A stretch of DNA of 64,000 bases from Myxococcales bacterium (GTDB lineage Bacteria > Myxococcota_A > Bradymonadia > Bradymonadales > Bradymonadaceae), in assembly GCA_007120035.1 (NCBI GenBank), contig SKON01000002.1:1-64000 (forward strand), given 5' to 3'. Shown piece after piece: positions 1 to 7,690 of this stretch (the first letter of the stretch is position 1; every line of letters starts with the position of its first letter). The position numbers were made by a program, and so were the translations under genes. The notes under the pieces are model-generated. The model worked only from the letters and a program-made list of their open reading frames with translations, searched no databases and was not told the origin of the DNA.

Positions 1-501
1 GAAGATCGCCGGGATGGCGACGAAGAGCTTCAAGAGCGACCGGGCCACGTTGATGGCGCAGACGACCTTGAAGTTCAGATCTCGGGTAAAGAAGATCTCC
101 CCGGGGTTCTTCGCTCCGATGAAGAGCACGTAGAGCCCGGCGAAGGCCAGGGTGGGGGCCAGGATGGGCTCATCGTAAAAGGCGGCCACGAAGGGGGCGG
201 CGAGGAACATCGCCACCGCCAGGAGCACGCCTCGGCCCAGGTGCCAGGTGAAGGCCACGTTCAGGTATGGCGTGGGGTCGTCTTGCTTCTGGATCAGGGC
301 CCGCTCAAAGCCGGTGCGGGTGAAGGCCTCGAGGATCGCCAGGACGAGGAAGATGATCCCCATCAGGCCGAAGTCTTCCGGGGCCAGCACTCGCGCGGCG
401 ATGATCGCCGTGGCCAGAGAAGCGATGGCCGTAAACCCCTCGCTCACGGAGATCCAGAAGGACCCGGTGACCAGCTTGCGATTTGACTCGATGGAAGGCA
501 T
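1..501 (-). CDS. Polysaccharide flippase of the MOP/Wzx type, N-terminal part only
   Basis: This gene runs off the left edge; only the first 167 codons are present. Translation from the ATG at 501 begins MPSIESNRKLVTG and gives alternating hydrophobic helices. The pattern (SEGFTAIASLATAIIAARVL, then APEDFGLMGI, then FTRTGFERALIQ) is typical of lipopolysaccharide or exopolysaccharide flippases of the MOP superfamily. Such proteins move lipid-linked oligosaccharide repeat units across the inner membrane. The gene is divergent from a glycosyltransferase at 581 and close to two more, which supports a role in surface polysaccharide export. The missing C-terminal part prevents assignment to a Wzx subfamily. 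Confidence 0.8.
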   Translation of the reverse strand, partial: MPSIESNRKLVTGSFWISVSEGFTAIASLATAIIAARVLAPEDFGLMGIIFLVLAILEAFTRTGFERALIQKQDDPTPYLNVAFTWHLGRGVLLAVAMFLAAPFVAAFYDEPILAPTLAFAGLYVLFIGAKNPGEIFFTRDLNFKVVCAINVARSLLKLFVAIPAIF

Positions 502-580
502 GGAAGGATCGACGGGGACGTGGTAAGCCGCGCCAGCAAACGCGGGGCGCTACCACGGTCATACAGAAGGCGCGAAAGCG

Positions 581-1795
581 ATGAAAGAGACGATTCTATG
601 CTTGTCTTCGCAGCGGTGGAGAGATCCCCTGTGGACCAACAAGCAGCACGTGATGAGCAGGATGAAGGAGCACTACCGGGTGGTCCACGTGGACTACGGG
701 TTGCGGCCGCTGCCGCAGTACCTCGTGGAGCGGGCGTGGCACCACAGGCGGTCGCTGTGGCCGCCGCACCGTGCGCTCACCGACGGCGTGGTGCCCGTGG
801 AGGAGGACCTCTATCTTGGGGACGCCTACTCGCCATTGGTGGCCGGGGCGTTCCCCCACGCCCATCCGGTGCGGGACTTCTTCACCTTCGACGCCAAGGT
901 GTTGATGGCCCGTCGGTTCTTGAAGCGCACAAAGTCCAAGCCCATCGTGTGGGTGTACCACCCGGGGTTCGCCGACGCCGTGGAGCGGGTGGACCGGAAG
1001 CTCCTGGTGTACGACTGCGTGGATAACTACGAGGCGTTTCCGACCTATCGCGACGATCCGGGGTGGTTGATGGCCCGAGAGGAGCGGTTGTGTCGAAACG
1101 CCGATCTGGTGTTCTGCACGAGTCGGGCGCTCTACGAGAGCCGGCGGGAGTTCAACCCGGAGAACACCTTCTTGGTTCATAACGTGGGGGACGCCGAGCA
1201 CTTCGGGGCAGCGCTTCTGGACTCCACGGAGGTGCCCGAGGAGATCGCGTCCCTCGAGGGGCCCGTGGTGGGGTTCGTGGGGGCCGTGAGCGACTACAAG
1301 CTGAACATGGAGTGGTTGATTCGGACCGCTGAGGCCCGCCCGGAGTGGAACCTGGTGGTGATCGGCCCTGTGGGGATGGCGGATCCGACGACCGAGGTAG
1401 GGGCGCTGCGGGCGTTGAAGAACGTGCACCTCCTGGGCCGGCGAGACTACCAGGAGCTGCCGAAGTACCTGAAGGGCTTCGACGTGGCGGTGATCCCCTA
1501 TCGGCTGAACGCGTACACGGAGTCCGTGTTTCCGATTAAGTTCTTCGAGTTTCTGGCCACTGGAAAGCCCGTGGTGATCTCCGATCTGCCGGCGCTGCGA
1601 GAGTTCTCGGAGTACGTGGGGGTGGCCCGGGATGCTGGCGAGTTCATCGAGTGGTGCGAGGCCTATCTGGAGGACGATGATCCCGAGGAGCGGGCGGCTC
1701 GAGTCGAGGTCGCCCGTCTGCATAGCTGGCCCCAACGTGTCGGGACGCTCCGGGAACACGTGGAGCGCAAGCTCGCCGAACTCCAGCAAGGCTAG
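581..1795 (+). CDS. Glycosyltransferase, GT-B fold (GT4-like)
   Basis: The 404-residue protein has the two-domain organisation of GT-B glycosyltransferases. The linker region carries VYDCVDNYEAF, a signature of a GT4-like subgroup in polysaccharide clusters. The C-terminal domain contains FPIKFFEFLATGKPVV, matching the sugar-nucleotide-binding E-x7-E region. A glycine-rich turn (GPVVGFVGAVSDYKLN) starts the second Rossmann domain. No signal peptide or membrane segment is seen, so it should act at the cytoplasmic face of the inner membrane. It probably adds a sugar to a lipid-linked repeat unit exported by the divergent flippase. Donor and acceptor cannot be told from sequence. The start is ATG with a purine-rich AGAAGG upstream. 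Confidence 0.85.
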   Translation: MKETILCLSSQRWRDPLWTNKQHVMSRMKEHYRVVHVDYGLRPLPQYLVERAWHHRRSLWPPHRALTDGVVPVEEDLYLGDAYSPLVAGAFPHAHPVRDFFTFDAKVLMARRFLKRTKSKPIVWVYHPGFADAVERVDRKLLVYDCVDNYEAFPTYRDDPGWLMAREERLCRNADLVFCTSRALYESRREFNPENTFLVHNVGDAEHFGAALLDSTEVPEEIASLEGPVVGFVGAVSDYKLNMEWLIRTAEARPEWNLVVIGPVGMADPTTEVGALRALKNVHLLGRRDYQELPKYLKGFDVAVIPYRLNAYTESVFPIKFFEFLATGKPVVISDLPALREFSEYVGVARDAGEFIEWCEAYLEDDDPEERAARVEVARLHSWPQRVGTLREHVERKLAELQQG

Positions 1796-1807
1796 AGGGC
1801 TGGCAGG

Positions 1808-2677
1808 CTATCGGCGGAGCAGCCCGAGGCTGACCTCAAGGGCCTGGCGCGCTGAACCGGGAGGGAAGCGTTCCCGATATCGAAGGGTGTCCAGGAGGAA
1901 CCGCCCCGTGCGGCGGGCGATGAGGGCGTTCAGGGAGGTCGCTGAGAGGCTGCGGAATCGGTCGGGCTCCCACCGCTGAAGCTCGGCCAGGGCGTAGAGG
2001 CCGCCGGAGTGGTGGCGGACGGGGTCGACGCCGACGCGGTTGTCGGCGTGGACTGTGTAGAGGACCCCGACGTGAGGAACGTAGACCAGGGGAAAGTAGG
2101 CGGCGATGCGCAGCCAGAGGGCGTAGTCCTGGCCGGCGCGGCGAAGCTCCGGGGTGTCCGGAAAGCCCCCGGCACGGGTCAGACACTCTCGGTGGGCCAC
2201 GACGGTGGAGGTGCCGATGAAGTTCTGGATGAGGAGCCGACGGGCGGAGGGCTTCAGATCCACGGCCGGGTGTTCCGGGGCGATGGAGAGGGGCTCGCCG
2301 GCGGGGGTGACCCGGCGGTAGCGGGAGAAGCTCAAGGCCGGGCGACTCCCGGCCTGGAGGGCCTCCATATGACGGGTCAGGTGGTCCTCGGTCCACCGGT
2401 CATCGGCGTCGAGGAAGGCCACCCAGGTGCCCGTGGTCTCGCGGATCCCGCGGTTGCGGGCCCCGGCGACGCCCCGGTTCAGTTGGCGGATCACCCGGGG
2501 TTTCAGGGGATGATTCCGAGCCCGGCCGCCGACGTCGTCAGGGGACTCGTCATCGATCACGACGACCTCCAGGGGCCCCTCCCAGGATTGGGCGGCCACG
2601 CTGTCCAGGCAGGCGTCGATGAAGTCGGCCTGTCGAAAAGCGGGGATAATCACCGAGACCGAGGGAAGATCGCTCAT
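1808..2677 (-). CDS. Family 2 glycosyltransferase
   Basis: The 289-residue protein starts MSDLPSVSVIIPAFRQ, the classic N-terminus of GT-A family 2 enzymes. It has the nucleotide-binding VVVIDDESPDD segment and the metal-binding FLDADDRW. I chose the ATG at 2677 because it overlaps the TGA of the preceding gene as ATGA, indicating translational coupling; the in-frame extension upstream is just the upstream gene read in another frame. It likely adds a sugar residue to a surface glycan, in a two-gene operon with the GT2 gene 2674-3618. Donor sugar unknown. Confidence 0.87.
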   Translation of the reverse strand: MSDLPSVSVIIPAFRQADFIDACLDSVAAQSWEGPLEVVVIDDESPDDVGGRARNHPLKPRVIRQLNRGVAGARNRGIRETTGTWVAFLDADDRWTEDHLTRHMEALQAGSRPALSFSRYRRVTPAGEPLSIAPEHPAVDLKPSARRLLIQNFIGTSTVVAHRECLTRAGGFPDTPELRRAGQDYALWLRIAAYFPLVYVPHVGVLYTVHADNRVGVDPVRHHSGGLYALAELQRWEPDRFRSLSATSLNALIARRTGRFLLDTLRYRERFPPGSARQALEVSLGLLRR

Positions 2678-3618
2678 GGGTCGTTCTCTCTCGAGGACGC
2701 CCGGGCGGCCAGGAGGCCCCCGGTGGTGACCACGCTCCGGAGGGTCATCAAGCCTCGGCGGGCGACGCGGCGATGGAGGGGGAGTCGGGGCCGGGGGAAC
2801 CGGCGTTGGAAATACTCCTCCATGAACCGGGCCACCTCGGGATCTCGTCTCGGGGCTTCGCCTTCGCTCCGGCCGAAGGTCCAGCACTTTCGAAAGAAGG
2901 CCCTCCAGGAGGTCAGGTAGTCGTGGTGGAGGACCATGTCCGGGGCGTAGAGGACCCTTGCGTCGTCGGTCTGGCTCAGGAGGCGACAGGTCAGCTCGAT
3001 GCCCTCGTGGCCAACGACCTCGTCGGAGAGGCCGTCGGCGTCGAGGTAAGCCTGGCGCCGCACCATGGAGGCACCTTCGGTGACCAGGGCGTCGTCGAGG
3101 GGCTCGGGGCCTCGGTCGTAGTGGGTGGCCAGGCTGGAGAAGTAGGGGTGCTCCCGGGCGACCACTCGGCCGCGGACGGCCTGAACGCCGGGGTCGTCGA
3201 AGTAGGCCAGGCCGGCGTCGAAGAAGTCGGGGGCCACCAGGCCGTCGTCGTCGATGAAGGCGATGACTTCTGCGGTGGCCCGGGCGACACCGAGGTTTCG
3301 AGCCGGGTTCAGGCCCAGGTTGTTGTTGTACCGGATCCAGCGATGCCAGAGCCCGGTCAGGTCCTCTCGAAGCGTCGGCGGTCCGTGATTGTCCATGACC
3401 AGGACTTCCACGGGGCGCGACGCCCGGGCGACCGCCTCGGCGACGGCTTGCAGGCAGTCCGCCAGGTGGGGGGCGCTGCCCTCCCAGGTGACCACCACGG
3501 CGGTGACGGCGGCGTCGGGGAGGCCCTGTCCATGCTCGGACTCCACCAGCGGTTCGTACCGGGACCGAAAGCCCGCAGCGCCTCCCGTGGGTGTGCCTTG
3601 TAGTCTGTGGTTATTCAT
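2674..3618 (-). CDS. Family 2 glycosyltransferase
   Basis: The 314-residue protein is a GT-A family 2 enzyme. It shows a VTAVVVTWEG first strand, VLVMDNHG, RYNNNLGLNPARNLG and the metal-binding IAFIDDDG, an arrangement like rhamnosyl- or galactofuranosyl-type GT2 proteins. The ATG at 3618 (MNNHRL) was chosen because CAGGAG lies about six bases upstream; an in-frame ATG at 3666 lacks this. The stop codon overlaps the start of the next GT2 gene by four bases, so both are made from one message. The acceptor is not predictable. Confidence 0.87.
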   Translation of the reverse strand: MNNHRLQGTPTGGAAGFRSRYEPLVESEHGQGLPDAAVTAVVVTWEGSAPHLADCLQAVAEAVARASRPVEVLVMDNHGPPTLREDLTGLWHRWIRYNNNLGLNPARNLGVARATAEVIAFIDDDGLVAPDFFDAGLAYFDDPGVQAVRGRVVAREHPYFSSLATHYDRGPEPLDDALVTEGASMVRRQAYLDADGLSDEVVGHEGIELTCRLLSQTDDARVLYAPDMVLHHDYLTSWRAFFRKCWTFGRSEGEAPRRDPEVARFMEEYFQRRFPRPRLPLHRRVARRGLMTLRSVVTTGGLLAARASSRENDP

Positions 3619-3726
3619 AGGGGCTCCTGGCGAGTCGGTCTTAGTCGATCCGTGGACGATTCTCAACGGCGACGGTCGTGGTATAGTCGCTCCCAGGTGG
3701 GCCTGAGTTTCCTTTGTTTGCCGCGG

Positions 3727-4758
3727 ATGGGTACTATGGAAGCCTTTCTGGACTCCACATTGCTAACGATCCTGGTGGTCATCGTCGTGGCCACGATCCT
3801 GGCGTTGGTCCGGGTGCAGAAGCGGGATCGATGCCTGACTCACTTCGACGGCTACCACGTGACCCTGGCCGAGAAGGATGGGAACGTGATCTGGGGGCGG
3901 CTGGACCTTCGGTCCACGGGGATGGAGCTCCACTATCCGGGCCCTCGGAGGTCGAAGAAGGGATTCTGGCAGCAGAGCTTTCTCTACTATCGAGACCAAT
4001 ACGAAGCCATGGACGGGGTGTATCGGTCCACGGCGGGCCTGACGGACGAACAGATCGAGGCCCGGCGGCGGTACCTGATGCAGACAGCCAACCCCGGGAT
4101 CTTTCGTTGGCTCTATCGGAGCACCCGGAATTGGGTGGGGATGGTTCGAGACGCGTTGGTCCAGGCCGTCTCGCTGCTCTTGGGGGCGGCGAAGAGCCGG
4201 GCCCAGCCGGCAGCGGTGCTCACCAGGGATCAGGAGCGGGTGTCCACTTTGTCGGAGGAGATCATCGGTCACGCGGGGAACTCCTTCGATCCCTTGTTGG
4301 AGCGCCACCTCTTTACCCGGGTGATCGTGAACGTGACCCGCCAGGGAGAACGGTACAGCTACTGCGGGTACCTGGCGGATTACACGTCGAAGTTTCTGGA
4401 GATCATCGACGCCCAGGTGAACTCCTCGGAGGATGAGTTCGACGTGATGACCCTGAAGCCCGGGGAGGTCCCCGTGGAGGGGCTGGAGATCGAGGTGGAG
4501 GACGATAAGCTTACGGTGGAGAATAAGACCGGGAAGGTCCTCTTGCTCCACAAGCTGATCCACGACGGAGAGGAGCGCAGCCTGGGCGCAGTGATCCCCG
4601 AGGGGTTTACGGCGAGCCTGAGGGTGGGGACTCAGTTCGACGCGGAGAAGCTGGAGGTTCTGGTGGGATCAGCGCTCCGGGTGGACCTGTTGGTCCCCAG
4701 ATCCCACGCGATTGTGCGGCACGGCGTGAGCGGGTTGGAGCTGGAAGAGTTGTTGTAG
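3727..4758 (+). CDS. Membrane-anchored protein of unknown function
   Basis: About 344 residues. One hydrophobic helix near the N-terminus (LTILVVIVVATILALV) anchors it, and the rest is predicted soluble. Two segments read like small beta-barrel strands: HVTLAEKDGNVIWGRLDL early on, and HLFTRVIVNVTRQGERYSY with a following LADYTSKFLEII later. No enzyme motif is visible and I do not recognise the family. The start may be ATG 3727 or ATG 3736 (MEAF); neither has a strong ribosome binding site. It is divergent from the glycosyltransferase pair and converges on the hypothetical gene at 4763 with a four-base gap. Confidence 0.7.
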   Translation: MGTMEAFLDSTLLTILVVIVVATILALVRVQKRDRCLTHFDGYHVTLAEKDGNVIWGRLDLRSTGMELHYPGPRRSKKGFWQQSFLYYRDQYEAMDGVYRSTAGLTDEQIEARRRYLMQTANPGIFRWLYRSTRNWVGMVRDALVQAVSLLLGAAKSRAQPAAVLTRDQERVSTLSEEIIGHAGNSFDPLLERHLFTRVIVNVTRQGERYSYCGYLADYTSKFLEIIDAQVNSSEDEFDVMTLKPGEVPVEGLEIEVEDDKLTVENKTGKVLLLHKLIHDGEERSLGAVIPEGFTASLRVGTQFDAEKLEVLVGSALRVDLLVPRSHAIVRHGVSGLELEELL

Positions 4759-4762
4759 TGCC

Positions 4763-5374
4763 TTAGAGCACGGCTTCGTCGGAGGCGACGGCGTAGGGCC
4801 ATCGGATCTTCTGATACTCTTCGTGGTGGCGGCCCAGGTCGCGGCGCAGGGCTCGTCGGAAGCTCGCCACGGTGTTCACCAGGGTAGTCATGGCGTCGGA
4901 GCGCATCTGGGCCTGTCGCTTGTACTCTTTGAGGGCCGCCAGGCTTTCGCGGCGGGCGCTCTGCGCGGACGCGCGCAGGCGCTTGAGGGCTTCGGCCTGG
5001 GATTCGGCGAAGTCGATGCTCTCTTTTTCTTCCTGGAGGTAGCCGATCATCTCTTCGATGAAGGGCAAGAGCCGGGTGTGGTCCCAGTACATCACCTTCT
5101 GGTCCACGAAGCCCGTGGCGTTGACCTTGCGGAGCATCTCCTGGGTCTCGCCGAAGCCGCGGGCGACGTGTTTCCAGGCCAGCCGCTCGGCGCGGTCTCT
5201 GTGTTTCCAGGTGATGAAGGCGCTGTCCGAGTTGGCGACGACCTTCTTCATGTCGCGGTCGGCTTTCTCGAGGAGGCCGGCGAAGTTCTCGCACGTGGGC
5301 TGATCTTCATGGCGCGCACAGTAGGCCAGGGAATCGAGGATACATTGATCTAGCTCAAACCGGTTTGCATACAT
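4763..5374 (-). CDS. Hypothetical helical protein
   Basis: A 203-residue, charged, almost wholly alpha-helical protein with a long coiled-coil-like stretch in its second half (roughly residues 110-180, rich in A, E, R and K). There is no signal peptide, membrane helix or catalytic motif, and I do not recognise the family. The start is ATG 5374 (MYANRF), which has GAGGTGG five bases upstream; a GTG two codons earlier is less well placed. It is divergent from the methyltransferase gene at 5486. It was examined as a possible restriction partner, but no nuclease motif is visible. Confidence 0.65.
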   Translation of the reverse strand: MYANRFELDQCILDSLAYCARHEDQPTCENFAGLLEKADRDMKKVVANSDSAFITWKHRDRAERLAWKHVARGFGETQEMLRKVNATGFVDQKVMYWDHTRLLPFIEEMIGYLQEEKESIDFAESQAEALKRLRASAQSARRESLAALKEYKRQAQMRSDAMTTLVNTVASFRRALRRDLGRHHEEYQKIRWPYAVASDEAVL

Positions 5375-5485
5375 CGCCACCTCGGGGCCGGGGGACAGTC
5401 CGGGCGATTTTATGCCGTATTGGGGTGGGGGCTGTCAATCGGCGGGTCGCCGTGTAAGCTGGCGGGCGGCAAAGCGAGGTGTGTT

Positions 5486-6400
5486 GTGCGCGGTATTCGA
5501 GCGTTGGAGCTGTTCAGCGGGATCGGGGGGTTCTCCGAGAGCCTGCGGGCGTTGGGGCCCGCGGCGAGTGGGGTGGAGGTGGTGGCGGCCGTGGAGATGG
5601 CTCCCCATTTGATGGAGGCCTACGGGGAGAACTTCCCGGGGGCCAAGCGGTTGCGAAAGAACCTCTTGAGCTTGCCGACCAAGGCACTGGCGAAGGTGGA
5701 GGCCGATCTGTGGTGGATGTCGCCGCCCTGTCAGCCGTTTACGACCCGGGGGTTGCAGCGGGGGTTGGACGATCCGCGGGCCCAGATCCTGCCCCGGCTG
5801 ATGGCGTGGATCGAGGAGCTCGCGCCAGCGATGGTGGGGATGGAGAACGTACCGGGGTTCTCGGGGTCCCGGGCTCATGAGCAGCTCATGGCGACGTTGG
5901 AGCAGGGCGAGTACGAGGTGGAAGAGCGCCTGCTCTGTCCCACGGAGCTGGGGATTCCGGCGCGTCGGGAGCGCTACTATCTGGTGGCTCGCCGGGGTGG
6001 GCTGCCGGAGCGAGGGGAGCGGCGGGAGCGGCCGGCGCGAGAGCTTCTTGAGTTCCTGGACCAGGAGCCCGATGACGACCTCCGGGTGCCGGCAGAGGTG
6101 CTGGCGAAGTACGAAAAGGGGATGCGGATTCTGGACCTGGAGGCCGACCCGGGCGCTATAGCCAACACGTTTACGTCGGCCTACGGCAAGAGCTGGCGAG
6201 CCTCGGGGTCGTACCTGAGGATCCCCGATGGGGGAGCCCGGTTCTTGTCGCCCCGGGAGATCCTGCGGGTGATGGGGTTCTCCGAGGAGTTTCGGTTCCC
6301 CGAGGGGTTCACGCGCCGAAGAGCCTACAAAGCTGTGGGCAACAGCCTGTCGGTCTTCGCGATGCAGGAGGTGTTGTCCAGGCTCCTCGGCGCTCCCTGA
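5486..6400 (+). CDS. C5-cytosine methyltransferase, Dnmt2-like (probable tRNA methyltransferase)
   Basis: About 304 residues with all main C5-methyltransferase motifs: I (ALELFSGIGGF, SAM binding), IV (SPPCQPFT, catalytic Cys near residue 82), VI (MENVPGF), VIII (GIPARRERYYLVAR) and X (GNSLSVFAMQEVL). The target-recognition region is very short and resembles Dnmt2/TRDMT1, the tRNA-Asp/Glu C38 methyltransferase. It reads NTFTSAYGK, then a GSYL segment, then LSPREILRVMGF and FRFPEGFTRRRAYKAVGNSL, in the order of the Dnmt2 C-terminus. The Dnmt2 CFT tripeptide is TFT here. The start is GTG 5486, with GCGAGG six bases upstream. There is no restriction enzyme beside it. It ends immediately before the convergent moeB-like gene. 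A solitary DNA methyltransferase remains possible. Confidence 0.85.
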   Translation: MRGIRALELFSGIGGFSESLRALGPAASGVEVVAAVEMAPHLMEAYGENFPGAKRLRKNLLSLPTKALAKVEADLWWMSPPCQPFTTRGLQRGLDDPRAQILPRLMAWIEELAPAMVGMENVPGFSGSRAHEQLMATLEQGEYEVEERLLCPTELGIPARRERYYLVARRGGLPERGERRERPARELLEFLDQEPDDDLRVPAEVLAKYEKGMRILDLEADPGAIANTFTSAYGKSWRASGSYLRIPDGGARFLSPREILRVMGFSEEFRFPEGFTRRRAYKAVGNSLSVFAMQEVLSRLLGAP

Positions 6401-7561
6401 TCAGCTCACGTTGCAGAACACGTCGTAGTCGATGAATCCCGTGAACTCGGCGTCGTCGCCACACATGGAACACTCCGGATCGCGGCGCAGCTTCAGCTCC
6501 CGGAAGGAGGTCTTCATCCCGTCGAAGGTCAAGAGACGGCCCGCCAGGGGCTCGCCGATTCCTGCGGCGAGCTTGATGACCTCGATGGCTTGCAAGAGGC
6601 CGATGATGCCGGGGAGGACGCCGAGGACGCCAGCCTCCTGGCAGCTCGGGGCGAGCTCCGGGGGCGGGGGCTCGGGGTAGAGGCATCGGTAGCAGGGGCC
6701 CTGTCCGGGAACAAAGCTGGTGACCTGCCCCTCGAACCGGTATACCGACCCGTGGACGTTGGGGATGCCCAGGTGCACGCAGGCGTCGTTGACCAGGTAT
6801 CGGGTGGCGAAGTTGTCGCCGCCATCGACGACGATGTCCCAGCCCTCGAAGATCTCCAGGGCGTTCTGGCTGCTGAGCCAGTCCTGGTATTTCACGACCT
6901 CCACGTCGGGGTTCAGAGCTTTGATGGTCTTCTCGGCGGAGTCCACCTTGGCCATGCCCACCCGGTCATCGGTGTGGAGGATCTGGCGCTGGAGGTTGGA
7001 GCGATCCACGACGTCGCTGTCGATGATGCCGATCGTGCCGACGCCGGCGGCGGCCAGGTAGTAGGCCGCGGGGCTGCCGAGGCCACCGGCTCCGAGCATC
7101 AGGACTCGGGTGTCCAAGAGCTTGGCCTGACCTTTCTCGCCAACCTCGGGGATGATCAGGTGGCGGCTGTATCGGTTGAGCTGCTCTTGGGACAGGGTCT
7201 TGGGGATATGGACGGGGTGACCGCTGCGCTTCCAGGCGGTGAAGCCGCCGGCCATGGACTTCACGTCGGCGTAGCCGAGCTCCAGAAGGGTGCGGGCGGC
7301 CAGGGCCGACCGGGTGCCGCCAGCGCAGTAGAGGATCACGGGCTGGGACTTATCGGGGACGGCGTTTTCGATCTTCAGGTCCAGGAGCCCCCGAGGGATG
7401 AAGTCGGAGCCCTCGATGTGGCCTTCGACGAACTCATCGCGCTCCCGGACGTCGATGATCCGGACGTCGGAGCCGTCTAATTGGAGGGCGCGCACGTGGT
7501 CGGGGTCGGTCTCTTTGATGGAGGCCTTCACGCGTTCGATGAGGTCGGAGAATGAGGACAC
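6401..7561 (-). CDS. moeB: ThiF/MoeB-family adenylyltransferase with N-terminal rhodanese domain
   Basis: A 386-residue fusion. Residues about 10-115 form a rhodanese domain with the active-site loop CAGGTRS (catalytic Cys). Residues about 135-386 are a MoeB/ThiF E1-like domain with the ATP-binding LMLGAGGLGSPAAYYLAAAGVG, an IIDSDVVDRSNLQRQ segment, a catalytic-Cys region PSCQEAGVLGV, and a zinc tetrad made by CYRC and CSMC. These enzymes adenylate the C-terminus of a ubiquitin-like sulfur carrier (MoaD, ThiS or similar), and the rhodanese can supply sulfur for the thiocarboxylate. The start is GTG 7561, preceded by AAGGAG at good spacing. No MoaD, ThiS or other cofactor gene is adjacent, so the carrier is unknown. 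Confidence 0.9.
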   Translation of the reverse strand: MSSFSDLIERVKASIKETDPDHVRALQLDGSDVRIIDVRERDEFVEGHIEGSDFIPRGLLDLKIENAVPDKSQPVILYCAGGTRSALAARTLLELGYADVKSMAGGFTAWKRSGHPVHIPKTLSQEQLNRYSRHLIIPEVGEKGQAKLLDTRVLMLGAGGLGSPAAYYLAAAGVGTIGIIDSDVVDRSNLQRQILHTDDRVGMAKVDSAEKTIKALNPDVEVVKYQDWLSSQNALEIFEGWDIVVDGGDNFATRYLVNDACVHLGIPNVHGSVYRFEGQVTSFVPGQGPCYRCLYPEPPPPELAPSCQEAGVLGVLPGIIGLLQAIEVIKLAAGIGEPLAGRLLTFDGMKTSFRELKLRRDPECSMCGDDAEFTGFIDYDVFCNVS

Positions 7562-7690
7562 GGGGTACTCCTTACGAGGTCTTGACGATACAAAGGGTGG
7601 GGCCATTCCGTGGACGACAACGGTCGTCGGGGGCGCTGCATTCCCGGAGGAAACGCGAAACTGGGGGTATTCATACAGACTTGGTAGGGA

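Noticed and set aside
4763-5374. Possible restriction endonuclease partner of the methyltransferase
   Set aside because: No PD-(D/E)XK, HNH or other nuclease motif is seen; the protein is helical and coiled-coil-like.
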